Shown here in pieces: positions 26,601-38,690 of a stretch of DNA of 64,000 bases. The notes beneath the pieces were generated by a model that saw only the letters and a list, made by a program, of their open reading frames with translations, ran no database searches and was not told the origin of the DNA. The stretch spans positions 310,001 to 374,000 of the forward strand of contig BRXU01000032.1 in the NCBI GenBank assembly GCA_030267565.1, written 5' to 3'. The position numbers and the translations under genes are program-made. How positions within the stretch are numbered: position 1 is the stretch's first letter; every line of letters starts with the position of its first letter. The DNA comes from Pleodorina starrii. Its lineage: Eukaryota; Chlorophyta; Chlorophyceae; Chlamydomonadales; Volvocaceae.

Positions 26601-28421
26601 CATCCCCCCACCCTGTAACCACCTCCAACCTCTTCCAACGACCGCTTACCTCGATGCCGTACCGACCGCAACCACCTGACCCACCAGCCGCCTCCGCCTC
26701 CACCTCCGCCGCCAAACTGTTTTACCTCGCCTCACCCCTCAGATCGTAGCTCTGGTGGATGTGTTGGGCCACCCCGACCTGGCCTCGGTTTCGGAGCTGC
26801 TGCTGGCGGGCAACGCGCTGCACGACGAGGCGTTTGCGCCGCTGGGTGGGCGGCTGGCGAGTGCGGAGTGCGGCTCGTTGCGGCGCCTGGACCTGGGCTA
26901 CAACAACCTGACGGCGGCGAGTGTGGAGCTGCTGCTGCCGCTCATGAGGGACGAGGTGGCGGCCATGAGCAAGGTGGGGGAGGGGGGGTATCAGAGAACG
27001 GCCCGGGGCGAGGGAACGCAACGCAGTTACCTGGGATATTACCTGAGGATTACCTGATATCTCCAGCAGAAAGAAAGCGAGCGCGCGGCGGGCGGGGGGC
27101 GGTGGGGGGGGGGGCGGGGTAAGGAGAAGAAAGGATAGCGCAGCGGGGAGGACGGAGACGGCGGCGTTGGCGAGGAGCGGATTCGGAACCCCCGGGAGGG
27201 AGGGGGCAATACACACCGAACGTGCTTGTTGTGAACTTGAGTAGGGGGCGGTGGTAGGGGGTTGGAGTTTAAGATATTTAGGGTAGCGGTAGCAATCCTG
27301 TCGGCAAGCTGTTACTGACTGGCTGACACACAAAAGAAGAAAGCAGCCCAACAGGATTCACCAGGACGGCGAAACCCTGCCCCCTTAACGCCGTCTCCGT
27401 CTCCGCTGCGGTATTTTCTTTTGACCCCTGCCCTCCCTGCTCTCCCTCCCTCCCTCCCTCCCTGCTCGCTCTCTCTTACCCTCCCCCTCAGGCCCAGCGC
27501 CTCCGTCGCGGTCTCGACGCGGGTCCCCTGCACGGCGTGCTTCACCGCCTGGTGCTTGACGGCAACCCGGTGGGGGACGCGGGGGCGGAGCTGCTGTGCG
27601 ACGCCGCCTCCTCCGACTACACCCACCTGGCGGAGCTGAGGCTCAGCAGATGCGGACTGGGGGAGCGGGGCGCGGCGGCGGCGGGGAGGCTGCTGGAGAA
27701 CAGCAGGTGGGCGGAGGGCGGCGGCGGGGAGCGGTGAGGGCTGGGTGGGTGGGTGGGATTACGTTGGGGGTGAGGCTGAGACGACAAAGGGGAGGGAGAG
27801 GACCGCACCCGCACCCGCTCCCGCGCCGGCGTCTGGAACCCGCTGTCATAACCCCCCCCCACTCCCCCCCACACACACACATACACGCACCTCTGCGTCT
27901 GCACCTGCGTCTGCTTCCCGCCTTCGCTGCTGCATCGGCTGCCTCAGCGCCATCAAGATTCTGGACCTGTCCTGGAACACGCTGGGCAAGCGGGGGGGCC
28001 AGTCCCTGGGCGAGGGGCTGCGCAACGCCAACTCCATCCAGCAGCTCTACGTGGCATGGACGGGAATCACGGACGTGGGGGCGAGCCACATCGCAAAGGT
28101 GGGCCAAGGGAACGTGTTTATTTGGCAGCGGAGAGAGGGGGGGATAAGGACGATGCCGCAGCGGAGGGAGGGAGGCGATCCCCCGTGTATGGTGTGTGTG
28201 TGTGGGGGGGGGGGTTGGGGGTGTGGGCGTTATAGGGTTTTAGGGTTGGGTTTTAGGGGATGTGAGCGCGTGCACGGGGGGGGGGGGCAGGCGCGGCGGC
28301 ATCTTGGTTGTGGGTGTGGGTGGTAGGTGGGTGGTATCTTGGGGCACGGGGGAAGGTCTGGCTTGTGTAGCGCCACCTTTCACTTCTATATACCCCCTTC
28401 ACACATGCTCCCCTGCTCTCT

Positions 28422-28484
<63 letters not shown>

Positions 28485-31400
28485 TGCACTTCCATTTTCC
28501 TGCCCTCACACACACACACACACACCCCAATGCATCCCCCCACCCTCCTTTCCTGCACACTGTGGTTTGTCGTACTCCCCTCCCCGCGATCCACCCTCCT
28601 TTCCCTTCTCCCCCACTCCCCACCTCAACCCCAGGCCCCCACCCCCCCACCTCCCCACCTCCCCCCCCCTCCGCCCACCCCCCACCCCCCCACCCCCCTC
28701 CTCCCCCCCAGGCCCTCAAGGGCAACGCCACGCTGCAGGTGTTGGACATGAGCGGCGACTCTGTGAGCGGCGACACCTCCCTGGTGCTGCTGGACTCGTT
28801 GGCTGAGAACGGCGCCCTGACCCACCTGGTGCTGAGGGACAACCCGGTGGGGGTCATGGCGGCGAGGAAGCTGCTCAAGGCGCTGCACCAGGGGGTCATT
28901 GAGTCGGTGAGAGAGGGCGGGGGAGGGGGGGGAGAGGGGGGAGGGGGGGAGGTGGGGGGAGGGAGGGTGGGAGATGGGGGGGGGGAAAAGAGGAGCGGGA
29001 TCGGGGGTCAGGGGGGCGGCACTTGCCATCTCTCTGCTGGTCTTCCATTGCTCGTGGTTGGGATACACGGTTTGCAGGAGATTGGTTTGGGCTCGCTTTG
29101 GGTTATCCTAGCCCCAGCCCGCATGAAAGGGAGGCGGCATGGGGGCAAGGACGGAGAGGAAGCGTAGGGGGGGAGGAGGGCGGCTTGCGGAGGAGACGGT
29201 TTGCGTAGGGCGGTTTTCCGTTGGGGCGGTTTTCCGTTGGACGGCGGTGGGGCGCGGGGTGCCATGACACTGGGATTGGGTCTGGGGGTTTGGATCCCTT
29301 TGAGCCCTTTGACTCTTTGCCCTGGAGGTGCGCTGAGAGGCGCACGCTGGGCCGCCGGGCTGCTCCGTCCCCCAACTGTCCCTTCCACCTCCCCACCCCT
29401 TCTCTCTCCCTCGCCCTACCCCCCCCCCCCCGCCCTCTCCCCCCTTGCTTTGCCCCCTCCCCCCCTTCCCCCTACCCCCCTTCCCCCCCCCCCCCCACGC
29501 CCGGCTGCGCTCCCAGGTCGACCTGCTGGGCTGCTCCTTCGGCGGCATGGGGGGCAGCACGGTGGTGTGGGACCCGCACGACCCCGACGGAGTGTACGAC
29601 CTAGACCTGGAGATACCCGCACACTACCAGGTGAGGGACTGGGGGCAGGGCGGGGGGAGGGGCGGGGGGGGTGGGGGGATAAGGCGTAGCAGTCTGAACA
29701 GGGGGTTTGGGCGTGGGCGTCGGCCAATGCGGAGACCCGTGCGTGGTTGGTGTGTGTTTGAGGATCAATCCAAGAGCGCTAAAGCGGTCAGGAGCCGTCC
29801 CGACCCGTTCTGTGGTACGAGCAGGACAGGGAGGGGCCGTATGGGGAAGGAAGGATGCGCAGCAACGTGCGAGCAGCAGGCCAACGGTGGACTTGGGTAC
29901 CTCAAGCCCTCCTCATTCCACCACCACCACCGCATACACCCCACCCCCACCAACACGCACACCCCACCACACGTCCACACCACACCACCAACACACCCCC
30001 CAGGTTGCTGTGGAGCTGGTGGGGTTGGCCGCCCACATGGGTCTCCGCTCCTGGCGGGCAGCCATCCTCAACGGAAAGACATTCCGACTCAACTCCACAA
30101 ACAAATTGCAGGTTGGGCGGCGTGGGTGGGTGGGGGGGTGGGGTGAGGGGGGTGAGGGGGGGAGTGGGGGAGAGGAAGGGGGGAGGCGGGTGAATTTGGA
30201 TGCCTCTTCATGTTTGTGAGGGCGGCGGGGAGGGGTGGGGTGGAGTGGGGAAGGGTTACGTTGTGCATGGGGCGCTCCGTGCGGGGAGACGTGGGCGGTA
30301 GGCGTGCCGGGAAGGGGGGTGGTTGAATTGGGGGGGGGGGGGGAAGTAGGTCGGATGAGGCTCTAATGTGAGAGGTGTTGGGCGGGGGGGGGCTTGTGGT
30401 ACAGGTGGGTTTGGGTGCCTGGCGGCCGGAAGTGGTTATGGGACCCGAAGGCACCAGTTATCCCATCCCATCCCATCCCATCCCATCCCATCCCATCCCA
30501 TCCCATCCCATCCCATCCCATCCCATCCCATCCCATCCCATCCCATCCCATCCCATCCCATCCCATCCCATCCCATCCCATCCCATCCCATCCCATCCCA
30601 TCCCATCCCATCCCATCCCATCCCATCCCATCCCATCCCATCCCATCCCATCCCATCCCATCCCATCCCATCCCATCCCATCCCATCCCATCCCATCCCA
30701 TCCCATCCCATCCCATCCCATCCCATCCCATCCCATCCCATCCCATCCCATCCCATCCCATCCCATCCCATCCCATCCCATCCGGTGATGGGCCGCGGTT
30801 GGGGGTCAAGGGCCCCGAAGGAAGCGGCCGATCGCAACGGACTGCCGGTTGACGGTTGTCTTCACCAAACCAAGCCTCACCCAACCTAACCCCTCCTAAC
30901 CCTCCGCCGCGGCGCCTCCCCCCCTCTCCCATCCCTCATCGCAGCTTCCCATGCGCGGTCGACTGCACGTGGAGTTCGTGTCGTGCACTCCAATCGTACG
31001 GGACGACGGCCCTCTGACGGACAGCGAGGTACGGCCGTCCCACCACCGCCTTCCCGCAGCGGCTCGCATTGTTAACCCCCCTTTCGTTAACCCCCTTTCA
31101 ATGTCATGTCGATCAGTCACATTTCGTCATGTCGAGCAGCCATTGCCGATTTCGTCACCCGGTCCGTCCGTCCAAGTCTCCCCTCCCTCCCTTCCCACCC
31201 CACCCCACCCCACCCCACCCCACCCCACCCCACCCCACCCCACCCCACCCCACCCCACCCCACCCCACCCCACCCCACCCCACCCCACCCCACCCCACCC
31301 CACCCCACCCCACCCCACCCCACCCCACCCCACCCCACCCCACCCCACCCCACCCCACCCCACCCCACCCCACCCCACCCCACCCCACCCCACCCCACCC

Positions 31401-34400
31401 CACCCCACCCCACCCCACCCCACCCCACCCCACCCCACCCCACCCCACCCCCCGCAGGTCCGCAGCATGTGGTTCGCCACCGCCGACCCAACCGGTTCCC
31501 GCACCCCCCACGGCCCCATGAAACTGGAGGAGGAGGAGGAACACCCCGCCCCCGCCGCAGCCACCACCGGCCCGCAGGGCAATAGCCCCAAACGCCTGCG
31601 CCAGACCAGCAGCGTCGTCAGCACCACCGGAGGAGCCAAGAAGAGCCCCAGGGGCGGCGCCTCCGTGGCCGCCGCCGCTTCCAACGGCGGTCGTCCGGGC
31701 AAGCCCGGCGGTCGTGGTGGCCCCTCCCCTGGGGTGCCGGGTGGCAGCGAGATCAGCAGTGCTACGGAGCTCAAGGGGGCCACGGATGAGTGGAAGCTGC
31801 AGTTGTTGGAGGCGATGGTGACGGATGTGTACCTCACGTGCGCGCAGCTGAAACACATTGTGAGGGAGGGGGGAGGGGCGAAGGGGAGGGGAGGGAGGGG
31901 AGGGGGGGAGGGGGGAGGGGAGGGGGAGGGGAGAGGGTGTGTGTAGGAAGTGAGCTGTACTCTTAAGGCGCTGGAGTGCTGAGAGCGCGACCCCCCTAAC
32001 CCCTCACCGCCTCCTCCCCCCTGGCCCCCATCCCCCGCCCCTCATGCGTACTTCTTGTGACCCTCCTGGCCAACTGCGAAATCTGGCGGCGCCTTTCCTC
32101 ACCTCACCTCCAACCCCCCAACCCACCCGAACCCCTTCCCCCTCTCCCTCCCCCCTGCGGTACTTTTTTTTACCGCATTCCAAAACCCTCCCCCCTCCCC
32201 TCCCACCCCCTCCCATCCCCCCCGCCCCCCCAGCTGCGCTGCTTTGACGGCCGGGACGCCTGCACGGAAGCGGTGGTTCAGGCGTTTGGTGTGTTGGCTG
32301 ACACGGAGAACTTTTGGGCGGTACTTAAGGAGCTGGAGCCCAGCAGCAGGGAGCAGGTGCGGAGGTGTGCGGGTGCTGGGGATTGCTGTGTGCTGGGCTG
32401 GGCTGGGCTGGGATGTGCTGGGATGTGCTGTGCTGTGCTCTTTGCTGTGCTGTGCTGTGCTGGGATGCCCGGTGGGATGCTTTCGCCTGCCACGGTGGTT
32501 GTTATGTGGTTACGTACCGTAGCTCAGGCTCGTGGGTCATGGTTCCTCAAAAGGGGAGAGGCTGTTGGTGGTGGTGGTGGTGGGGAGGTGGGGAGGTGGG
32601 GAGGGTGGCGGGGTCGCGCGGGCGCACTCAACAGAACATTGACCGGGTTGGGAACATTGCGAGGGGCCCACGACACCCGACTGCACACGCAGCCAAGCCC
32701 CGAGCCGCCCGCCCGCGTTAAGGCCGCCACCCCGCTCAACCCCCTTCCCCCCGCCCCGCCCCTCCCTCCCCCCCGGCCCGCAGGTTGAGTCTCGTCTGGG
32801 CAAGATCCGCATGTTCTTCCCGGAGAACCCCACCGGCCGCTACACGCTGATGCTGTCGCAGCTGCCCCACCAGTGCGTCGCGAAGCAGCTGCTGCAGCAG
32901 TACGTACTGCAGTACGACAACAAGCTGACTCAGCACCCCAACCGGGTGTGCTTCACCACCTGCATTATGGACGGAGTGCCCACGGACGTGTCGGACCCGC
33001 ACAAACTGTGAGCTGGGGAGGGGGGATGGGGGATGGGGAGCGGGGATGGGGGGTAAACATGCCAAGAGGCGGGTTGCTGGCGCTGGTGGCAGGGCTATTG
33101 AACGGTGCTGCACGCCCTCTCCTCCCCCCGCCTGGCTCACACTTAGCCCCCCTCCCCGCTCCCCCTCGCCTTCGCCTGCCGCTGCTCCGCGTCCCCTGTC
33201 CCCTCCCCTCCCCCCTTTCCCCGGTACCAACTTCACATCGCACTTCACTGCACAACCTCCCCCTCCCCCTCCCCTTCTCCCTCTCCCTCCTTCCTCCACC
33301 GCAGCTATCTCCCCCAGGAGGGCATTCTGGAGCTGTGTTTCGTGGACCTGCGCCACCCGCCCCCCGGCACCCGCTCCCTCAACCGCGCCCAGTTCACCGT
33401 CCTGGTCTCCCACCTGGTGAATGCGGAGCAGCTTGACCCCGTGGGCCTCACTCGCACCATCGACCACCCCGCCCTGCCCGCCGCCGTCGGGGCGCTGCGG
33501 CGCTGGGAGGCCTGGACGTACCGCCACCCGGTCTCCGCCAACGTGCTGTACCTCTGGAAAGCCGTACACGAGATCCAGAAGCGGGACGACCCGGCCGGCG
33601 CCGCGGCGGCGGAGGCGGAGTACGCGGCGGCGTTCTACGCCGCGGCCGGCGGCGGCGGCGGCGGAGCCGCCGCCGCCGCTGCCGCGGCAGCGGCAGCGGC
33701 CGCTGCCGCCCGGCGGGAGACGGCCAGCAGCGGCGGCGGCGTGGTGGGGCGGGAGACGGGAGGCGGGGAGGGGTTTGGTGAGGCGCCGCCGACGCCGGGT
33801 AGCGGCAGCGCCGCCGGGCGGTCCCCGGCGGTGCCGCTGCCGCGGCTCCCTCGCGAGTCGTCGTCGGCGATCGTGCCGGGTACGCCGGTGAGTGGCGGCG
33901 TCGCCTCGACGGCACCCGACTCGCCGCCGCTCCGGCGCAGCATCTTCGGCCATCGGGACGCGCCTGACTCGCCATCGACCGCCGTCACCGCCGTCACCGG
34001 CAGCGGCACCGGCGACGCGCCGCTGTCGCAGCGCAGCAACCAGGGCGGCGGCGGCGGCAAGGCCGGCGGGCGGCCGCGTACGGCACCGACGGGGCCGCCG
34101 CCGCAGTACGTCAAGGACATGGGGCACTACGTGGAGGCGATCCGGATCTTGTCTGTACGGCATTACTTGACCTGTTGGCAGTTGATACAGCTGCTGCAGC
34201 TGCTGCCGCCGACGGCGACGGACGAGCGGGTGGAGACGGTGACGGCGTTCTGGGCGCGAGTCACGGACCGGGACGGGCACTGGGTGGACGTCATGAGGTC
34301 GTTGACCAACGAGCAGCAGGTGGGGATCAACCAACCAACGACCAACCGAAGTAACCGAACGACTTTGTTGAGCGACTGGACGAACGACTTGGCTGAGCAG

Positions 34401-36991
34401 GGGGCTGTTGGCGTGTGTGTGTGTACACATGTGGTCCCGGCGAAAGGCAGTTTGGCGGGGAATAAGTGCGCCCAGACATGGTTTACGTGCATGGTTTCTG
34501 TTACTCCATTGCTGTTCCCAACCCCCAACCCCCAACCCCTGCACCCCAAGTCCTAGGTCACCGCCCTCATCCGTTCCGCAGCTCCCCCCCAGCAGCAGCT
34601 CCCCTCACCGCATGTGCACCACACATCCGGGGGCCAACGCTCCCCCCCTCTCTGCCGCTCTCACTCTCTTCGGGCTCTGTCACGCAACCCCCTTTCTACC
34701 CCCCCCCCCCCCCCCCGACCCCCGACCCCCGACCCCTGGCCCCCGGCCTATACTTGGATACCCCACCCCCTCCTTGTGTGGCCACATCGGCCATTGCGGT
34801 GTGATGTGATGCGGTGTGATGCGGTGTGTTTGGTTATATTTATGTGATGGAGTGGAATATGTGCACCTCGACATGGCGGGACGTGACTTGGGGCCTTCCC
34901 GGCCGCCCTCTCGCCCTCTCCCGGCCCTCGCAGGTTCGCGCGTGTCAGCGGCTGGGCTACATGAACGTCTTCAACGACTCCCGGCCCGCCATGCACTACC
35001 GGCTGAGGATGTACAAGGTGGGAGGGTGTGTGTGTGAGCGGGGTGCGGAGGGAGCAGCAGGAGGGGGCTGGAAGCGGAGGGGTGTGTGCTCGGATGGGGG
35101 GAAAGAGGGGGGGCCTTTGCGAGATGGGAGATGGGAGATGCGCGGTGGTTAGTTGGGGCGTGCAGAGCGTGTGGGGGCGCTGAGCGAGCGAGCGGTGGCG
35201 GATTGAGAGAGGTTCCCGAGTTCCTTGGGGCTACGGACGCCTCCTTTGCAGGAACGCGGCGCGGCCCGCTCGCGCGTCATTTGGGCGGTTAGCCTGGTTG
35301 GTTTGGTGGTTAGCGGTTGGCGGTTGTTGGCCGTTACTGAATACATGTTTTTACTTCTTGGTGGCTGGCTTGGTCCCTTTTCGCAGGAGGACGAGCACGA
35401 GCTTGCGTGGCAGTTGTACAACAAGTCGTTGGACTCGCCGCTTCCCTGCTGGAAGAACCTGACCATCGGTGAGGCACCCGAGGGGAGAGCGGGGGTAGCA
35501 ACAACAACAGCAGCAACAGGAACATCAGCAGAAGCAGCAACCAGAACAGCAACAGCAACCACAACAGCAGAAGCAGCAACAGCAACCACAACAGCAGAGG
35601 CAGCAACAGCAGCAGCTAACGCGGGATTCCTTGTAAACTAAATCTAGACCTCAAGTTGCAGAAGATGTTGTTGATCGCGCGGACTCGTTGGGTCAAGGGA
35701 AGTTCACTTCCTGTTTATCCGCAATAGCAGCAGCAGTAGCAGCAACAGCAGCAGCAGTGAGAGCCTAAGCGCGAGCGCGGCGGTTATGGGAGTCCCCCGG
35801 GGTCGTATGTGTGTGTGGGTGGGTGTGTGGGTGCCGGCCGGATCCTAACTGGCCAGCCGCCCCGCTGGGGGCCGCAGGCGGGCGGGCGGGCGCCGCCTGC
35901 CAGCAATGTACTCGCCCGTCGTTTACATTTGCAGCCTGCCAGCCGTGCTGCCGTTAATCCTGTCGCGGTTTAGGAGCGCTTTCGAAGCACGCATCCCGGA
36001 AGCATGCGTCAGGCAAGCCGGACCGTGCAGTGCAGCGCGACGCGACACGACACGGCCTGCACCGCTTTCCCCACCTGCACCGCCTGCATTGCGGCAAATC
36101 TGGTTACGCCCCCACGCGCCGTCTGCCCGCCGGTACTGCCGCCACGGTAACCTGTTCTTAACCACTCCCACCCGACCCGGCCCCCGCCCCCCTCCCCCCT
36201 TCCCCTCATCCCCAGACGACCAGCCCAAGCGTGTCAACCAGGGGGTCAACATGTGGACTGTGCTGCGGGGCAACGCGGCGGACGGCACCACCCCGCAGAC
36301 CACCCTGGAGTTTGATTTCGTGTGGCCCGACGAGGACGCGCAGAAGGTGAGGAGGAAGGGGGGGTGGGAGGGTGGGAGCGGGGAGCGGGGAGCGGGAAAA
36401 GGGAGGGAATAGGCGTTGGGTGTTTTGGGTGCTTTAGCGGATGGATGCGGATGGGCTGGGTGGGGGTGGGTGGGCCGGGGCGCTTACGCGGGGCCCGGGT
36501 GCGCCTCGCCTCGCGCGCTCCGTCCTCCTCCTCCTGGTCTCGTTCCCCCATCAAATCAAAAAAAGATCTGCAGCCCAATCCTTACCTCCTCCTACTCGAA
36601 TAAACCCCCCATCACTCTTCCCACAACTCCGCAACCAAGCCTACCCGTCCGACCACCACACGCTTGCTGCGTGCGCGTCCGCCCTGCTGCTGCTCCGCTC
36701 CTCCCCCAACCCCACCGTTCACGGGCCCCGGCCTATACGTGGATAACCCCCAACCCCTCCCCCTCTCACTCTCCCCCATCGCCCCCGGGCTGGTCTCCGC
36801 AGACTCTGGCCGCCCGGGTGCTGCAGCGCGCCTGGCGGCTGTACAAGAACCCCAAGGGTGGCGGCGCAGCGGTGGTGCCGCACAGCCGCACCGGCGGCGG
36901 CCAGCAGCCCCGTTTCGTTGCGTTTAACAAGAAGAAGAAGACCGCAGCCACCAGCAAAATGAACGACCCGGCCAGCGGGAGGAAAAAGTGA
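20672..36991 (+). CDS. Large LRR / DUF4476-like / IQ protein, 21 exons, about 2142 aa
   Basis: Exons: 20672-21211, 21888-22025, 22332-23913, 24823-25019, 25524-25984, 26200-26362, 26743-26973, 27492-27706, 27948-28098, 28712-28906, 29517-29630, 30004-30111, 30945-31028, 31458-31859, 32234-32356, 32784-33007, 33305-34319, 34934-35017, 35387-35468, 36216-36346, 36803-36991. All frames join to TGA at 36989-36991. Residues ~1-970 are Ala/Gly/Ser/Pro-rich with SP repeats and a basic patch (KKSSSSKKTK). Residues ~1028-1291 are ribonuclease-inhibitor-type leucine-rich repeats (e.g. LRRLDLGYNNLTAASVELL). Two DUF4476-like helical regions (YLTCAQLKHI ~1520; YLTCWQLIQL ~1930) flank a Gly/Ala low-complexity linker. 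The C-terminus has an IQ-like helix (ARVLQRAWRLYKNPK) and a Lys-rich tail. The first exon's donor is uncertain (CAG|GCGAGG or a nearby GT), and more 5' exons may exist. The domain mix fits a large scaffold, perhaps ciliary; that is inference. Confidence 0.8.
22027..22190 (+). repeat. GGCTGGGTGGGT-type minisatellite in an intron
   Basis: Degenerate tandem GGGTGGCT/GGGTGGGT units fill the 5' half of the intron 22026-22331, starting at the splice donor. G-rich on the coding strand. Confidence 0.85.
23930..24055 (+). repeat. GGGAGGGA-type purine repeat in an intron
   Basis: Tandem GGGA/GGGAGGTT units just after the donor at 23914. Long runs of G are spaced so that G-quadruplex formation in the RNA would be possible. 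Confidence 0.85.
28426..28478 (+). repeat. (CT)n microsatellite in an intron
   Basis: About 26 uninterrupted CT units in intron 28099-28711 of the LRR gene, followed by a short (CA)n run near 28507-28523. Confidence 0.95.
30461..30783 (+). repeat. (TCCCA)n satellite array, about 64 units, intronic
   Basis: Perfect pentamer repeat inside intron 30112-30944 of the LRR gene. The long open frames across it in several frames are artefacts of the repeat. Confidence 0.98.
31194..31450 (+). repeat. (CACCC)n satellite array, about 51 units, abutting a splice acceptor
   Basis: Perfect pentamer repeat filling the 3' part of intron 31029-31457. It ends a few bases before the CCCGCAG acceptor, so the array forms most of the pyrimidine tract and probably contains the branch region. 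Confidence 0.97.
35499..35635 (+). repeat. CAA/CAG-type trinucleotide repeat in an intron
   Basis: Imperfect AACAGC/AGCAGA-rich tract in intron 35469-36215; a smaller AGCAGCAGC tract follows near 35725-35758. In phase it would encode Thr/Ala, but it lies after a clean GTGAGG donor. Confidence 0.85.
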
Positions 36992-37075
36992 GGCAGCAGG
37001 GGAGAGGGGGATTGGAGCCGTGCCGGCCGGGAGAGAAGGGGGAAGTGGGTAGGTGCAGGGGGGGCTGTCATTGGG

Positions 37076-37081
37076 AATAAA
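37076..37081 (+). terminator. AATAAA hexamer downstream of the LRR gene
   Basis: AATAAA 85 bases after the stop codon. The usual volvocine signal TGTAA is not present in the next several hundred bases, so the real poly(A) site is unclear. Confidence 0.2.
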
Positions 37082-38647
37082 GGGAGGCGCCGTGCCGTGG
37101 TTGCCTCGGCCGCCTTAGCTGTCTCGGCCACCGATGACAGCCATGGAGCATGCATTGGGAGGATATTGACTGGAGGGGGAGGGGGTCAGCCTCTCTCCAT
37201 GTCGGTTTGCGTCTAGCAGGGCAGGGCGGCGCTGGCCGGGACAGGGCCGGGCTGGCTAAGGCTCCGGGTCTCTCGCACACTTGCACTCGCTGAATGGTCG
37301 CGGCGTGAGGGAGGAGGCGCGCGGGACGTGGGGTGTCGCCGGGATGCACTGAACTGCACTGAACTACGCTGCGCTGGGTTTGTTTTTTTGGGGGGGGGTT
37401 GAGAGGGAGCGGGTCCCGACGGCCGGTGGCTGCGTGCCTTGCTGGCTTGACGGGGAGGGGAGGGACATGCTGGGGCAGGGGGCAAGAGACCCACGGGTCA
37501 TTCGGGCGGGGAGGCCTGGTCGGGTCTGGTCTGATTCGCTCGCCGGGGAGCGGCGGGGAGCCCCCGGGTCGGGTACTTGCTGCAGTTGGGGCAGGCGACG
37601 GTCTGCGAGGCACTAGCAACGCGTCTCATCGAGGCGATTTTGAGACGAGCTTAGTTTGGTCGTCTAGACAACGAGGGGCGCCGGCGATGGTACCGGTATG
37701 GGCGGTGGTACCGGAGGAGGCAAGGCAGGGCGGAAAACCCTAAAACTCCCCTAGTGGATTGCACGCCTGCGCCTGAGGGAGAGGGCCAGGGCGGCGCGTG
37801 CCAGTCGGCGTCCGCGCACTGATGCCGTCATAACCGGCGTCGTCGTCATGAACATCAGCATCGTCATCGTCATCCCGCATCATCGTGGTATACGATTTAT
37901 ACGTGTGTGGTTGGCGTTTGACTGCATGCCCATGTTTCCGGGGCGGCACTTGTGATCCGGTGGGGAGGGAGCACTTCACACGATGCGCCGCCGCGCGCCG
38001 GGTGTTGGTGTGGTGGCTCGTGGCTGGCTGGCTGTCTGGCTTATCCTCCCACGGCTGCGCGGTTTGCAAAGCGTCTGCGGGGGCCGGGGGCCACATCTAC
38101 TTAGTTACCACTTAGTTACCACGCGCGCCGAACGGCCCTAGAGGCCCTAGCGGCCGCCCTAGAGGCCGTTGCGATCCCTCGCCTTGTCTCGGTATGCCAG
38201 GCGACGCTTTGTGCGTTTGTGGTGCTGTACCACCCGCCGGGATGCGCCTCCACCAGTCCCCCGTGCGTTGCGTGCTGCGCACGTCGTCTCTTGTGTTCTC
38301 TCCATCGCGCCGCTGAGCCGCTGTACCTCATGCATGTCGGGGATGCGCGTCCGCTGGAGCCAGCAGGGGCGGAGCACTTTGAGGACAACAGCGGGGAAAC
38401 GGGGATTGTGGCGGTGGGGTGCGGTGGCGCCAGCTGTGTTGGGAGGCGGGTCTGATATTTCACGCTGGGGATGATCCCTTGCTTGGACGGGGAGGCCTTG
38501 TATCACCCTAGGAAAGCTGTTGTACCGGTTGGCGGTTGATACGATGCCGTTAGCTTCGTTGTGTCATGTCGTTGGACGATTGTCACGCACGCACGCACGC
38601 AGGCCAAGCAAGGTGGGAACATACGTGCAGGTCTGGGTGAAGGACAA

Positions 38648-38690
38648 TGTTACGTACAGGAATCTAACGTATAGATTCCTGTACGTAACA
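38648..38690. repeat. Perfect 19-bp inverted repeat with 5-base loop
   Basis: Arms 38648-38666 and 38672-38690 (TGTTACGTACAGGAATCTA and its complement) with loop ACGTA. The flanks share the short word AGGACA / ACAAGGA. It could be a hairpin RNA, a protein-binding palindrome or a tiny foldback insertion. Confidence 0.9.

Noticed and set aside
30363..30932. WDGMG and SHPIP repeat proteins on both strands
   Set aside because: Artefact of the (TCCCA)n array inside an intron.
31069..31858. GGVGW and THPTP repeat open frames
   Set aside because: Artefact of the (CACCC)n array; only the part from 31458 on the plus strand is a real exon.
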